Shown: one piece after another, positions 11,501-23,395 of the stretch
Numbering within the stretch: position 1 is the first letter of the stretch
Layout: each line of letters opens with the position of its first letter
Assembly: GCF_030445035.2 (NCBI RefSeq)
Contig: NC_080701.1
Coordinates: forward strand, 21,358,798-21,422,797
Source: Dasypus novemcinctus
Lineage: Eukaryota; Chordata; Mammalia; Cingulata; Dasypodidae
Reading direction: 5' to 3'
DNA: 64,000 nucleotides
Made by a program: the position numbers and the translations under genes
The notes under the pieces: model-generated
The model's input: the letters and a program-made list of their open reading frames with translations, nothing else
Told to the model about the DNA's origin: nothing
Databases searched by the model: none

Positions 11501-12204
11501 TTAGAAGATGATTTTGTGAGGCGGGGGAACAATGCAGAGCTGCCTCGGTGGCCCCTGTAGTGGGCAGTATCACTGAAGGAAGCCCTTCCAACTGAAAAGC
11601 CTCAGGGTTCTAGGAGGCAGGGCTCTCTGGGAGGCAGGGTTCTCCAGCGCCTTGCTAGGATTTGTACCTTCCATGGTGGAGACTGAGTTCGCTGGCTAAT
11701 GGTGTAAGACCAGCTGCCAGCTATAAGCCGGTGGAAGGTAGGGTTCGTGTATTACACACACTTGTCTGTGTTAGAAAACGCTTCTCAAACTGCGATCTAA
11801 AGACATCAATGCCCTTTGGGAGGGACGCAGGGGCCACTTGGGGAGGGATACAAGGAGCCTGTGAGGGTTCTTCCCACTTCCAACAAAGCAGCCCCATCCT
11901 TATCTGATTTCTATGTCGGGGGGGAAAGGAAGTTTTGAAAAGGAATAAACGGCTTCCCTGGACCCGGTCTAGGTGAAAATGACTACCTACTGCACAGAGT
12001 GGATTTACAGAGGGATTTCTAGCTTGCCCCGTCCAGGCTCTCAGCTGGCCCTCCCATCAGCCTCTTGGTTAACGGGCAGCTGCCGCCCTGGGACCGGAGG
12101 CCCCAAGCCATCAGGCTCGGGGGAGCTCTTGGATCCCAGCCTGCCTTCCCGGGCTGGGACGTGCAGAGGGCAGGACCCCGAGAGCTTCTGTTCCACCTGG
12201 CCTC
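11501..12204. other. Unique sequence before the young L1, no gene seen
   Basis: Moderately GC-rich single-copy sequence. Its right edge contains the target site of the L1 insertion. No exon or known repeat was recognised. Confidence 0.35.
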
Positions 12205-12220
12205 TCTCTAAGGCTTTTCT

Positions 12221-15200
12221 TTTTTTTTTTTTTTTTTTTTTTATTGACTTTGTAATAATATTACATTAAAAATATATATGTGAGGTCCCATTCAACCCCA
12301 CCCCCCCACCCCCCCCTCTCCCCCCCCCCAACAACACTCGTTCCCATCATCATGACACATCCATTGGATTTGGTAAGTACATCTTTGGGCACCTCTGCAC
12401 CTCATATACATTGGTTCACATCATGTCCCATACTCTCCTCTATTCCATCATGTAGGCCCTGTGAGGATTTACAATGTCCGGTGATTACCTCTGAAGCACC
12501 ATCCAGGGCAGCTCCATGTCCCGAAGATGCCTCCACCTCTCATCTCTTCCTGCCTTTCCCCATACCCTTTGTCCATTATGTCCACTTTTCCCAATCCAAT
12601 GCCACCTCTTCTATGTGGACACTGGATTGGTTGTGTCCATTGCACCTTTATGTCAAGAGGAGGCTCAGATTCCACCTGGATGCTGGATGCAATCCTCCCA
12701 TTTTCAGTTGTAATCACTCTAGGCTCCATGGTGTGGTGGTTGTCCTTCTTCACCTCCATCTTAGCTGAGTGTGGTAAGTCCAATAAATCAGATTGTAGGT
12801 GCTGGAGTCTGTTGAGGCTCAGGATCTGGCTATCACATTGTCAGTCCAGAGATTCAAATCCCCTAAATATATCTTAAACCCCAACATTAACTGCACCTCC
12901 AGCACATTAGCATGAAAGTCTTATGAAGGGAGATCCCATCTGAGTCCAGATTCATCACACATAAACACCATTTCCAAAGAGGGGCCATCTGCCCTGGTAG
13001 TTAACCCCATCAGCCATGACCATAACTCCCATGGGTCTCTTTAGCCCTCAAAGGAACCAATATCTGGGGGTTGTATCTGCTTTATCTGTCTCTCTGACTC
13101 TGCTCAGTTGTGCATGAGGGCAAACCTTCTGCCAGCCTCCAGACTCTTTTTTAGAAACTCGTAGCCATATAAACTCATTTCTCCTTTCCATTTCCCCCTT
13201 ACTTTAGGTCAAACAGCATTTTAAAGTCATGGTATTTTATGTAGACATGGATATTCTGCTGATCCGCATTGAACCTTCCGTATAAGGTCATTTTCCAGTT
13301 GCATCATCAGTTGGTAGTTGATAGTGGTCCCTCGTTGCCAGGGAGGCTCATCCCCGGGTGTCATGTCCCACGCTGGGGGGAAGGCATTGCATTTACATGC
13401 TGAGTTTGGCTTCGAGACTGGCCACATTTGAGTAACATGAAGGCTGACAGAAGGAAATTCCCAGGCACAAAGTTGCTCTAGGCCTTGTTATTATTTTGGG
13501 TTTATCAGCTCACAAGCATAGTCATTAGTATCAGGGGCTCACTGTTGAACCCTCACTCCCTCCCGGTCCCCACCACTGTATCTGGGAGACTGTCGCTGCT
13601 CCCCTAGGGACCACGACAGAGCACCACTGGCCAGGAACCCAGTACCCCCCCTACTATGGTTTTTAATTGTTGCCACTATGAGTATATCCAAACATTACCA
13701 TGCACCCTGGACATATGTTCTGTACAGCTCCCTGTCAGTCATATATCACCTGTCATTGGTATCCCATACCAGTATCCCTCCATTGCCATTGTTGAAACAC
13801 TCTGTGATCCAGAACTCCCCGAAATTTGAAGCCCAATATAATGTCATGGTCCCTTACTAGGGAATGGCATATAGCGATGAGTTTAAAGGATAGATAAAGA
13901 ACTTGGATAAAGTTAGATAAAGAACTTAGATAAAGAATGTTGACTTGAAAAAATTCCACATCCTATTTTTTTCTTTTTTTTTTTTCCCCCCCCCCCCCCC
14001 CCTAATTATTCAGCTTTTCTTCACAGGAGTCCTAGACCACAGCAATGTATATATATAATATACAGCACTCCCACACATCCACCAGAAAACCTTTTCCCTT
14101 CCATAGTGATACTCTTATGCCCTATTCATATCATATTTACTTAAAGTGATGTACAGAGTCTGAGACATTAGCTTTCTAACAAGGTGACATCTGTGTTTAC
14201 ATTATGGTGCATACTTTAGGATACACAGTTCTTTACATTTTTAGTTATCCTATGTTTTACATTATGGTTTACATTATCAGTCCGTCATCTCCTATATGTT
14301 ATGGTGTAATATTACATGTTTTATATCCATCCTTGTGTACTCTCAAGAAACTCCTCTCTTACCTCCCATTTACTTTGGTTCCACACATTTAACGTCCATT
14401 TTCCCTTCCACCTTAGTGCCCTCAGTGATAGCCAACCTCCGTTTCCTGAGGAGCCACTTCCAGAGATAGATGGAATAGTGTTCAGGGCCTAACTTGCTCA
14501 ACTGCCCCAATGCCCTGGGAGCCACCCTTTCTCTCGAGGGATACAGTTCCCTCTATTGGATGGCATTAGTCCTCCCCAGGATGTGGGTCCACCCCCACTC
14601 TCACTACTTGGGTTTCTACCCCATGGTGTCACCCACTCTGGCAGAATGAGCATTTAGACATTCCCCAGGAGCCCGTCCTGCATCAGACCCTCCCCTCCGA
14701 GCATTCTAAACAGGTAACCCTCTTTATTATATTTTGATATGATTTTCTCGGCATTTTACTCTCCACCAACACCTGACCCTCTCCTGGTTCGTATGCTACC
14801 CCTCCCTCCCCCCACTTTTGGGCAACGTTACCCACCCGTCCCTCCCCAGCCACCCTCAAACCCGCAAAGCCCCAAGCAAAGGCAACCCCTTGCCCCCCTT
14901 TTATCTCTTCTTTGTGTTCATACTTACCACCATCTCGTCTTAAATTCCACCCCTGCAGACATCGACTCATATCCTTCCTCCACCCTCCAATTTCCTGCAA
15001 GCCTATCGTTCAGTCTCTTGCTATCTAGGGCAGCTTGTTTATTTCATATCATTGAGGTCATGTAGTATTTGTCCTTCAATGTCTGGGTTGCTTCACTCAA
15101 CATAAGATTCATCAAGATTCTCCATGTTCTCAAGATTCATCCATGTTATCACATGTGTTTGTAGTGTGTTTGTTCTTACAGCCGAGTAGTATTCCATTGT

Positions 15201-16365
15201 GTGTATATACCACATTTTATTGATCCACTCGTCTGTTGATGGGCATTTGGGTTGATTCCAACTTTTGGCAATAGTGAACAATGCTGCTATGAACATTGGT
15301 GTACATATATTGGTTTGTGTTCTTGTTTTCAGTTCTGCTGGGTATATTCCCAGCAGTGGTATTGCTGGGTCATATGGCAAATCTATGGCTAGTTTTTTGA
15401 GAAACCGCCATACTGTTCTCCAGAATGGTTGGATCCTTCTGCATTCCCACCAGCAGTGGATGAGTGTTCCCCTTCCTTCACATCCTCTCCAGCACTTGTA
15501 TTCTTCTGTTTTTTTCATAGCTGCCAATCTTATGGGTGTAAGATGGTATCTCATTGTGGTTTTGATTTGCATTTCCCTGATAGCTAGAGATTTGGAACAT
15601 TTTTTCATGTGCTTTCTTGCCATTTGTATTTCTTCTTCGGAGAAGTGTCTGTTTAAGTCTTTTTCCCATTTTTTAAATGGATTGTTTATCTTTTTATTTT
15701 CAAGATGTAGGAGTTCTTTATATATGCAAGTTATAAGTTTCTTATCAGATATCTGATTGCCAAATATTTTCTCCCACTGTGTGGGCTCCCTTTTTACTTT
15801 CTTGACAAACTCCTTTGAGGTGCAGAAGGCTTTAATTTTGAGGAAGTCCCATTTATCTATTAGTTCTTTTGCTGCTCGTGCTTTTGGTGAGATATTCATA
15901 AATCCATTACCTATTACAAGGTCCTGTAGATGTTTCCCTACACTGCTTTCTAAGGTTTTTATGGTCTTGGCTTTTATATTTAGGTCTTTGATCCATCTTG
16001 AGTTGATCTTTGTATAAGGTGTGAGATGGTAATCCTCTTTCATTCTTCTACATATGGCTATCCAGTTCTCCAGACACCATTTGTTGAATAGGCCACTCTC
16101 TCCCAGTTGAGAGGGTTTGGTGGCTTTATCGAATATTATGTGGTTGTATATGTGAGGTTCTATATCAGAGCTTTCAATTCGATTCCATTGGTCTATATGT
16201 CTCTCCTTATGCCAATACCATGCTGTTTTCACCACCGTAGCTTTATAGTATGTTTTGAAGTCAGGTAGTGTGATTCCTCCAATTTCGTTTTTCTTTTTCA
16301 GTATGTCTTTGGCTATTCGGGGTCTCTTTCCTTTCCAAATAAATTTCATAGTTAGTTTTTCTAGT
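12221..16365 (-). mobile_element. Young 5'-truncated L1 with perfect TSD
   Basis: A 4.1-kb minus-strand L1. Its poly(A) reads as poly(T) at 12,221-12,241. A 2.9-kb 3' UTR follows, then an open ORF2 end up to the 5' truncation at 16,365. Flanking 16-bp repeats 'tctctaaggcttttct' at 12,205-12,220 and 16,366-16,381 are identical, so the insertion is recent. The 3' UTR has two G-rich tracts on the sense strand (C-runs on plus at 12,296-12,330 and 13,986-14,002). No other element seems inserted in it. Confidence 0.95.
15093..16349 (-). CDS. L1 ORF2p C-terminal half (5'-truncated)
   Basis: A 418-residue open frame matching the end of the L1 ORF2 protein, the endonuclease/reverse transcriptase that copies L1 RNA into nuclear DNA. 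Only the region after the polymerase core remains. It opens with '[16 protein letters not shown]' and contains '[16 protein letters not shown]' and '[11 protein letters not shown]'. The C-terminal zinc knuckle is intact: C286, C290, H298, C303, spaced C-X3-C-X7-H-X4-C. It ends after 'MEYYSAV'. The frame stays open upstream of the first Met to the truncation point ('LEKLTMKF'), so the Met is not a true start. It lacks the endonuclease and the RT catalytic core, so this copy cannot be autonomous. Confidence 0.93.
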   Translation of the reverse strand: MKFIWKGKRPRIAKDILKKKNEIGGITLPDFKTYYKATVVKTAWYWHKERHIDQWNRIESSDIEPHIYNHIIFDKATKPSQLGESGLFNKWCLENWIAICRRMKEDYHLTPYTKINSRWIKDLNIKAKTIKTLESSVGKHLQDLVIGNGFMNISPKARAAKELIDKWDFLKIKAFCTSKEFVKKVKREPTQWEKIFGNQISDKKLITCIYKELLHLENKKINNPFKKWEKDLNRHFSEEEIQMARKHMKKCSKSLAIREMQIKTTMRYHLTPIRLAAMKKTEEYKCWRGCEGRGTLIHCWWECRRIQPFWRTVWRFLKKLAIDLPYDPAIPLLGIYPAELKTRTQTNICTPMFIAALFTIAKSWNQPKCPSTDEWINKMWYIHTMEYYSAVRTNTLQTHVITWMNLENMENLDESYVE

Positions 16366-16409
16366 TCTCTAAGGCTTTTCTGAACGTGCCTTCTGATTTC
16401 CGCTTACAG

Positions 16410-16640
16410 GGATGCACTGTGTGGCCAATAATCATAATGGCTTATTATTGATCTTCCTTAACGAGAACAGCTCACTCACTGAGCCAAGGACTGTGCAGAC
16501 ACATCACACAGAGAAGCTCCCTCCACACTCCCCAAAGCCCCAGAAGGCAGCTTTTCCTGTGATCCCCAGCCCTCCGATGCGGAAACCGAGGCTGGAGGCG
16601 CTAAGTGGCTTGGCCCCAGGGCACCCAGCCCTTTGACGGT
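16410..16640 (-). repeat. MIR-like fragment, antisense
   Basis: The segment 'atgcggaaaccgaggctgga' followed by 'gctaagtggcttggcccca' matches a reversed MIR core. The left boundary is uncertain. Confidence 0.45.
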
Positions 16641-16934
16641 GAAGGGGGTTTGGAGCCCCTCCTTCTGAGTCTGAGCCACACTGTCCCCAACATTTTCGCA
16701 GCCCTGCTGGCCGAGGTTAAGACAGAGATTATTGCGGTTCTTTCCTATTTTGGCAAACGATGCCCCTGAGAATAAGCCAGGAAGAACGGAGTCACAAGGT
16801 CAGGACAGAATGTTCCAGAGAAGGAAAGATACTGCCGTGGAAAAGGAGAGTCAGGATTCTCCTCCAAGCTGCATCCCTGAGGAACTTGTGGCTTCTCTTC
16901 GTTGGCACCTGCGGCCTCCTCTGAGGGAAGCGGG

Positions 16935-17180
16935 AGATGACGTGGTGTGGTGATAAAAAACCAGCAGGCTCTGAGGCCAGGCGGCCTGGGTTCAAATCCC
17001 TGCTCAGTCACATACTAGCCAGGTCATCTTGCGCACATTATATAACCCCTCAGTTTCTTCAAATAGTGCTACCCACCACAACAGTACCTATTTCACAAAG
17101 ATGCGAGGAGAAAATGACGTACTCCTCATAAAGCAATTAGAACTGTGTGTGGCACATAGAAAGAACTTAATAAAGATGAG
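16935..17180 (+). repeat. MIR, near full length, sense
   Basis: About 240 bp follows the MIR order: 'tgataaaaaaccagcaggct', 'ctgggttcaaatccctgc', 'cacatactagccaggtca', 'cctcagtttcttcaaata', and a terminal 'gtggcacatagaaagaac'. Confidence 0.8.
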
Positions 17181-17744
17181 GTGTCAAAGGATTAACGCAA
17201 GGAAAAGTGGTCAGGGGACAGACTTGGAAAGAAGCAACTGGTCTGAGACTATAAAATGAACACCAACAAATGTACGGCGATTTCAAAATGAGCAGGGGAT
17301 CCCTGACCTGTGGGAGACAGGTTAGATATTCTCCCAGGGCATAAAGAAGTAGAACTGATAAAACTATCTCTTTAGGGTTGGCCCTGTCCAATAAGATCCT
17401 TTGATTAAGTGGAATAAGTATAATTTATTTCTTTTGTAGTTAGGGAAATTAGTTCTACCTCTGACCTACGAGTTTGCTTATTTTGTTTAAACGAGTAAGT
17501 GCCATTGGCTAAGCCCCTTGTGCTTTTGAGGGGATGACTTAAAGATTTCAAGCTGAGAGAGAAAATTTATGAGCTAAATAGAGCTGAAAAAAAAGACAGT
17601 AAGGAGATCATGACCAAGAAGTGTATGGCTTTTTCCAAAGAAGGAATTTGTGAGCACCAAGTCTAGATTAAATTTATAACGGTCTTGAAACTAGTGTGCA
17701 CCGGTTTGCCAACTTCTCTTGGAGGTAGAAGTTGACGAGAAATC
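17181..17744. other. Unique sequence, no gene seen
   Basis: No repeat, exon or RNA gene was recognised. Confidence 0.35.
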
Positions 17745-17960
17745 AACTGAGACTGGCATTTAGTGAATCCAGCTCTGCGCCAGGCATTGAGCTAGGTGGC
17801 CCTTATGCATGATCCATTTGCTTACTCCTCATGCCCACCTGTCAGGTGAGTACGGCTTTACCTCCAGCTTACACACTAGGGCGGCAAAGTTTAGGGGAGG
17901 AAACAGCATGCAGAAAAGTACACAGCCTGTATGGCTAGAGCTGGGTTAGGACTGTCTGGC
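17745..17960 (-). repeat. MIR fragment, antisense
   Basis: A diverged reversed MIR/MIRb: 'tgcgccaggcattgagcta', 'ctcctcatgcccacct', and a decayed core before 'agcctgtatggctagagc'. Confidence 0.5.
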
Positions 17961-18087
17961 TTGGGTATGGGGATTTAAGCTTATCTCATAGTTCCAGTAA
18001 ATCTCATACCCTGGATTTTAGTCATTTCTACCTGTTTGAAGAGTACTACGGATGGAAGTGGAGAGAAGGAGCAGAAACTCTCTCAAC

Positions 18088-18760
18088 ACTAGTGGCTCAA
18101 GTGATAGAGTTTCTGCCTACCATATGGAGGACCCAGGTTCAATCCCTGGGTCCTCCTGGTAAAAAAGAAGAAGAGAAAGCATGCCTGTGCGGTGAGCCAA
18201 GTGCCCACATGGGTGCCTGCATGGCAAGCCAAGTACCCACGTGAGTGCTGGTATGGTAAGCCATTGCCCATGTAGCGAGCCAGTGCCCACGTGGTGAGCG
18301 AGTGCCCATGCAAGTGAGTCACGCAGTAAGATGATGATGCAACATAAGAGAAGACGAAGGGGAGAGTCAAGGTAAAGCGCAGCAGAGACCAGGAATTGAG
18401 GTGGTGCAATTGACAGGGAACCTCTCTCCACATCAGAGGTCCCTGGGATTGAATCCTGGTGAATCCTAGAGGACAGAAATGAACCCATGTGGTGAGCTGA
18501 GTGCCCACGTGTTGAGCCATTGCCCACACGGTGAGCCAGTGCCTGCGCAAGTGAGTCACACAGCAAGATGATGACGCAACAAAAGAGAAAAGGAAGGGGA
18601 GAGTCTAGGTGAAGTGTAGCAGAGACCAGGAACTGAGGCGGCACAATTGACAGGGAACCTCTCTCCACATCAGAGGTCCCCAGGATCGAACCCTGGTGAA
18701 TCCTAGAGGAGAGAGACAAGAAGAGAAGATCGAAAGAGAAATAGATACAGAAGATCAGGG
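18088..18760 (+). repeat. DAS SINE, trimeric, sense
   Basis: Three tRNA-like units in one orientation. The first head lies at about 18,095-18,150 ('tcaatccctgggtcctcct'). Second and third heads lie at about 18,380-18,475 and 18,620-18,715. The last two units and their spacers form a direct duplication with a period of about 240 bp: 'gcagagaccaggaa' starts at 18,381 and again at 18,620. B-box-like cores are kept in each unit. Confidence 0.85.
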
Positions 18761-19246
18761 TTCAAGAGATGCAAAGTGTAATTGTCAGTCCAGGCGTGGG
18801 TAAAATTGTGAAGCCAGTTGCTCTACCTTCTGCACTTCCAGCAGTCCTCCTGGCTCCAGAGAATCCCTCTGTCCTCTTTTGCAGGAATCTCCGTCACTCC
18901 CTGCTCTGTTCCCGCTGCTCCTCCAAGTTCCACAGTTTATCCTCTTCATTATCATCATTTTTTTGTCCATCAAAAACTCCTTCCACCTCGTGCTTGTGTT
19001 TCAGCAAACTGTTGGGATGCGATGGATAAGCTAACTCACAGGCAGCGTGGCTCTCGTGGAGACCTTTAGACCTCACTGTGGCAGGGACTGGAAGCTTTCA
19101 GGGTGCGGGGACCCTGCAGGTGGCTGCTGATCTCACGCCGCGAGACTTACCTGTTCCATGACCAGAAAGGCCAGCTCCAGTCTGAGGGTCCAGATCATGA
19201 GCTTTCGGTATGTGCCTCGAGAGCCAAACTATTCATCTGAATTTTC
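18761..19246. other. Unique sequence, no gene seen
   Basis: Mixed-GC sequence with short frames on both strands and no recognisable product. Confidence 0.35.
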
Positions 19247-19257
19247 AAAACATTTAT

Positions 19258-19684
19258 GGGAAGCGGATTTGGCTCAGTGGATAGAGCGTCCACCTACCAC
19301 ATGAGAGGTCCAGGGTTCAAACCCAGGGCCTCCTGACCTGTGTGATGAGCTGGCCCACGTGCAGTGCTGATGCGCACAAGGAGTGCCATGCCATGCAGGG
19401 GTGTCCTCATGTAGGGGAACCCCACGTGCAAGGAGTGCGCCCCATAGGGAGAGCCGCCCTGCGCGAAAATTGTACAGCCTGCCCAGGTGTGGCACTACAC
19501 ACACGGAGAGCTGACGCAGCAAGATGACACAACAAAAAGAGACACAGATTCCCGCTGACAAGAATACAAGTGGACACAGAAGAACACACAGCAAATGGAC
19601 ACAGAGAGCAGACAACTGGCGGGGGGGGGGGGGCGGCAAGGGGAGAGAAATAAATTTTAAAATTAGTTAATTAATTAATTTTAA
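19258..19684 (+). repeat. DAS SINE, chimeric type, sense
   Basis: Full-length sense copy. It has the tRNA-like head 'gcggatttggctcagtgg' with B-box 'ggttcaaacccagg', the unique 180-nt domain with 'acaaggagtgccatgcca', then 'gcagcaagatgacacaac', a G-run and an AT-rich tail. The 11-bp repeats 'aaaacatttat' flank it at 19,247-19,257 and 19,685-19,695. Confidence 0.93.
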
Positions 19685-19695
19685 AAAACATTTAT

Positions 19696-20182
19696 AACAT
19701 CAGCTCGACAGCCACAGCTCTAGGCAGAAGGACGAATTGTGTGCTGCTCGGAGCCCTCTCCTCTGGGTCCTTCTCTCTTTGGTGGCCTCTCATCCCCCCA
19801 CCTTCTCGGCCTCTTGCGTTGGGACTCCCCCTCTTTCTTCACCTCGGTTAAATGTTGCCTTTCGACCCTTCGTTCACTGTAAACAGATGACAGTGGAATT
19901 TAGGAATTGGTAAGCAGTTTGGGGAGGGTTTTTAAAGGTTTGTTGTTAAGTCCCTCATAGATACTGAAATCTCACACAATGAACTCATTCGCGGCCCACC
20001 AGTAACTAGGGAGGGTCCTTCTTTATTGACCAGGGGTGGTGGGAGGGGAAGGGAGGAAAATCTATTGTCTATCCCGGACCATCCAAGCTGTCCGGGATGG
20101 GCAGAGTGGAGAGCGTCTCTATCCTCTGCACTAAGCCACAAGGATACTTCCTCTTAGGCCTCGCCCTCTAGTCTTTTTCTTT
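19696..20182. other. Unique sequence, no gene seen
   Basis: No repeat or exon was recognised. Confidence 0.35.
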
Positions 20183-20631
20183 TTCTAAAAGATTTATTTA
20201 TTTATTTATTCCCCACCCCTACCCCCGCCCTGCTGTTTTTGCTGTCAGTGTCCATTTGCTGTGTGATCTTTGTGTCTACTTCTCTTCTTGGTCTTTTTGT
20301 TTTTTCTTCCTCTAGGATTCACCAGGATTGGATCCCAGGGACCGCTCTGATGTGGAGAGGGTTCCCTGTCAACTGCGCCACCTCAGTTCCTGGTTTCCGC
20401 TGCGCTTCGCCTTGACTCCCCCTCCGTCTTCTCTTTTGTTGCGGCATCATCTTGCCGCGTGACTCACTTGCGCGGGCACTGGCTCGCTGCGTGGGCGCTC
20501 GGCTCGCCGTGCAGGCATTAGCTCACCCGCGGGCATGCTTCCTCTTTATCACCAGGAGGCCCCAGGGATCAAACCCGGGTCCTCCCATACGGTAGGCAGA
20601 AGCCCCAGCCCTTGAGCCACATCTGCTTCCC
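20183..20631 (-). repeat. DAS SINE, second dimer type, antisense
   Basis: The left tail (TTTATT repeats) leads into 'ctctaggattcaccaggatt' and 'ttccctgtcaactgcgccac', then a GC-rich linker. A second tRNA-like head follows with 'gggatcaaacccgggtcc' and 'gagccacatctgcttccc'. It shares this architecture with 18,088 and 32,655. Confidence 0.85.
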
Positions 20632-20634
20632 TCA

Positions 20635-21275
20635 CCTTCTGTTCTTAAAAAGGAGGTGCCACAGAGATGCAAGCAGGCAGGAACAGTTGAAAAGGCCAGG
20701 GACCGAACACAATGCCCTAAGGCGACGAGGCAAGGCTTGGTCTGCTCCCTGTGTGGGGCTCTCCTTGGAACTTTCCATCGTTTGGCTTTCTGGCTAACAA
20801 TTACCATCTGTGTGGTTGCTGGCAGCCCATCCCGGTCGAGCTGGCGGACCGGCCTGCGGGGTACACCAGCTGCCACCAGCTGCTGAGCCCCCCCCCAGTT
20901 CTCAGCAGGAACCAGCAGGCATGTGCACTGACTCCCCACCAGCCGGTGGGTGAGCGGCTCCCCCTTCCGCCTGCCTCTTGCTGTTGGCTCTCCTGAACCT
21001 GTCTGGTTTTCTAGGCTCGCTTTTCCTTTTCTCCAGCCTGCCTGCGATGGGTCGGCACCTCAGCAAACGTGAGTGAGCACGGCCCGTTCCTTCCCTTGGG
21101 GGGGCTCCATAACCAGCAAGCCCTGCACCGCCTTGCACAGATGCAGAGACACATCATGGAAAAGAGAGGCCCGGGCAGACTTCCGTAAATAAACAGCTGT
21201 CAGGCGTCTAGGCACGCATCGGCGTTGGCTTCTAGAATCACAGCCCATCAGCGCCAAAAGCGATCTTAGGCACTC
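20635..21275. other. Unique GC-rich sequence, no gene seen
   Basis: About 640 bp of single-copy sequence with overlapping frames on both strands. No domain is recognisable. Confidence 0.35.
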
Positions 21276-21279
21276 TCTT

Positions 21280-21365
21280 TTCTAAAAACCCTGCATTTTA
21301 CAGAGTAGAACGAGGCCCAGAGGAGAAGGGATTTGCCCAAAGCCCCAGAGCTAGTGTCCAGGGCC
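21280..21365 (-). repeat. MIR core fragment, antisense
   Basis: The short stretch 'cattttacagagtagaacga', 'gatttgcccaaagcccca' matches a reversed MIR core. Confidence 0.55.
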
Positions 21366-21546
21366 ACTTCACAAAACCAAACTGATATGTGTGGATAAGA
21401 CTTAGAGGGCATTCAAGTTACATGGGTACATCCAACTAAAAAGCAAACCAACCAACCTGTCCATTGGCTAATAAAACACATTAAACTAAAATAAAAAGTT
21501 ACAAGGATGCTGGATATTTACCATTTGCCGCACAGATCCACTCTTT

Positions 21547-21938
21547 TTTTTTCTCTCCCCTTCTCCCCCGTTGTCTGCTCTCTGTGTCCATTTGCTGTGT
21601 GTTCTTCTGCGTCCACTTGCATTATCAGGTGGCACCAGGAATCTGCGTCTTTTTTTTTTGTTGCATCATCTTGCTGCATCAGGTCTCCGTGTGTGAGGCG
21701 TCACTCCTGGGCAGGTTGCACTTTTTCCACACCTGTCGGCTCTCCTTTCAGGGTGCACTCCTTGTGCATGGGGCTCCCCTACATGTGGGCGCCCCTGCGT
21801 GGCATGGCACTCCTTGCGCGTGGCAGCACTGCGCATAGGCCGGCTCACCACATAGTCAGGAGGCCCCGGGGATCGAATCCTGAACCTGCCATATGGTAGG
21901 CAGATGCTCCATCAGTTGAGCCATGTCCACTTCCCAAT
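21547..21938 (-). repeat. DAS SINE, chimeric type, antisense
   Basis: Antisense chimeric DAS with 'gttgcatcatcttgctgcat', 'tcactcctgggcaggttgca', head 'ggatcgaatcctgaacc' and end 'gagccatgtccacttccc'. Near-perfect 13-bp duplications 'agatccactcttt' (21,534-21,546) and 'agatccattcttt' (21,939-21,951) flank it. Confidence 0.9.
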
Positions 21939-21954
21939 AGATCCATTCTTTACC

Positions 21955-22460
21955 CTTCTCCCTCCTGCTCTGTGCCCAAGAGATGGGCCTGAATATTTCC
22001 TTGCCCTTTGGCTTCTAGTTGGGTTCAGTCAATGGGGGCATGAGGAGGCAGTGGCAGGAAATTAGAGGGAGAGAAGGGAGTGATGTGAGGTATTTATTTC
22101 CTTCTCGATGGGCTTCCATGGGCTGGCTGTGTCCCCTGACTGAAAGCCACAACTTTAGTCAGATGGTCCTCGTCACACAGCTTGTCCCCCTTGACCTTTA
22201 GGCCTAGGGTACAAACAGGGTTTCCCTCGCCATAGAGCTCTGGGGGTTCCGGCACTGTATCTTGAGGCTCCCCACACCCTACTCAGGCCTTTGAAAACAC
22301 TCCCTTTATTAAACTCTCAAATTGGATAACGATACCTGCCAGGACACTGACTGATATATATAATTAAAGAATATATGTATTCTAATTTAAGAATATATAG
22401 TATTAGAGAAAGAAAAAAAATCTACAGGAAAGGAAGTGGTACCTGAAATTTAGATAGAAG
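21955..22460. other. Unique sequence, no gene seen
   Basis: Single-copy sequence with an AT-rich right end. No exon was recognised. Confidence 0.35.
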
Positions 22461-22461
22461 G

Positions 22462-22873
22462 TGCATTAGTTTCCTGCAGCTGCTGTAACAAGTGACCACA
22501 AACGTGGTAACGTGAAGCGACAGAAATGTTTTCTCTCATGGTGCTGGAGGCCAGAAGTCTGAAATCAGTATCACTGGACTAACATTAAGGCATCAGCAGT
22601 GTCGAGCTCTCTTGGAGGCTCCACCCTGCCTCGTCCAACTTCAGTGACTGCAGATTTCCTCGGCTTGTGGTTCTGTCACTTCAGGCTCTGCCGCCATGGT
22701 CACGTGGCTTGTCCTCTTCTGCTGCTCTTATAAAGACACTTATGATTACATTTAGGGCCCACCCAGATAATCCAGGATAATTTCTCCATTTTAAAAGCTT
22801 TAACTTAATCACAATTGTAAGGACGCTTTTCCCAGGAATTAGGACCTATCTGGCCACTATGTGGCTTACTACA
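22462..22873 (-). mobile_element. MLT1-like (MaLR) LTR fossil
   Basis: The plus strand begins 'ttagtttcctgcagctgctg' and includes 'tggaggccagaagtctgaaa', 'cttataaagacactt' and 'atttagggcccacccag'. This is the reversed order of a mammalian MLT1-type solo LTR. It is old and diverged, with no internal retroviral part nearby. Confidence 0.7.
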
Positions 22874-22879
22874 GAGGTC

Positions 22880-23228
22880 AACAGTGACACAGAATCCTTC
22901 TGGACAATTCGATGGCACCCATGTATCGACATGCCTGTGCTTGATGGAAACATGGCCCAGTCTTTGGGGGATACAGATTGCTGAAGATACCTTTCAGCCC
23001 CCAGATGCTCTAATCTCTTATCTTTGGGCCTGGCGGCTGGATGTCACTGTGATATTCCCATTCCAAAGTCAACTGGTTAGTCATCAGGCAAAGCTCCATG
23101 GGACAGAGATGGTGGAGAAACGTGATGGTGACATAAAGTTGTAGAAAGGCCTAGCATAGGGACATCTAGTCTATGGAAGTCATTTGACTGAAGGAGATGA
23201 AATCTTAGAGCAAGCATGCTGGAAGGCT
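22880..23228. other. Unique sequence, no gene seen
   Basis: Possibly continues as decayed repeat sequence. No exon was recognised. Confidence 0.3.
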
Positions 23229-23229
23229 C

Positions 23230-23395
23230 TCACATTACCTGGCTTCATCAGCTCCTTTTATAAATGAGAAAATTCAGGCCTGGAGAGGAGAAGTTCCTTA
23301 CCCACAGTTGGCTAATGACAGATCCAGGACTAAAGTACAAGTCTGGTTCTCCCAATCCAATGGCTAGTTCATGATACCACCCTACGACTTTCTCA
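23230..23395 (-). repeat. MIR fragment, antisense
   Basis: Reversed MIR core: 'ttataaatgagaaaattcag', 'cacagttggctaatgacaga', 'ccaatggctagttcatgata'. Confidence 0.6.

Noticed and set aside
18088-18760. CRISPR-like or satellite array
   Set aside because: The repeating blocks are tRNA-like SINE units with B-box cores, in a mammalian context.
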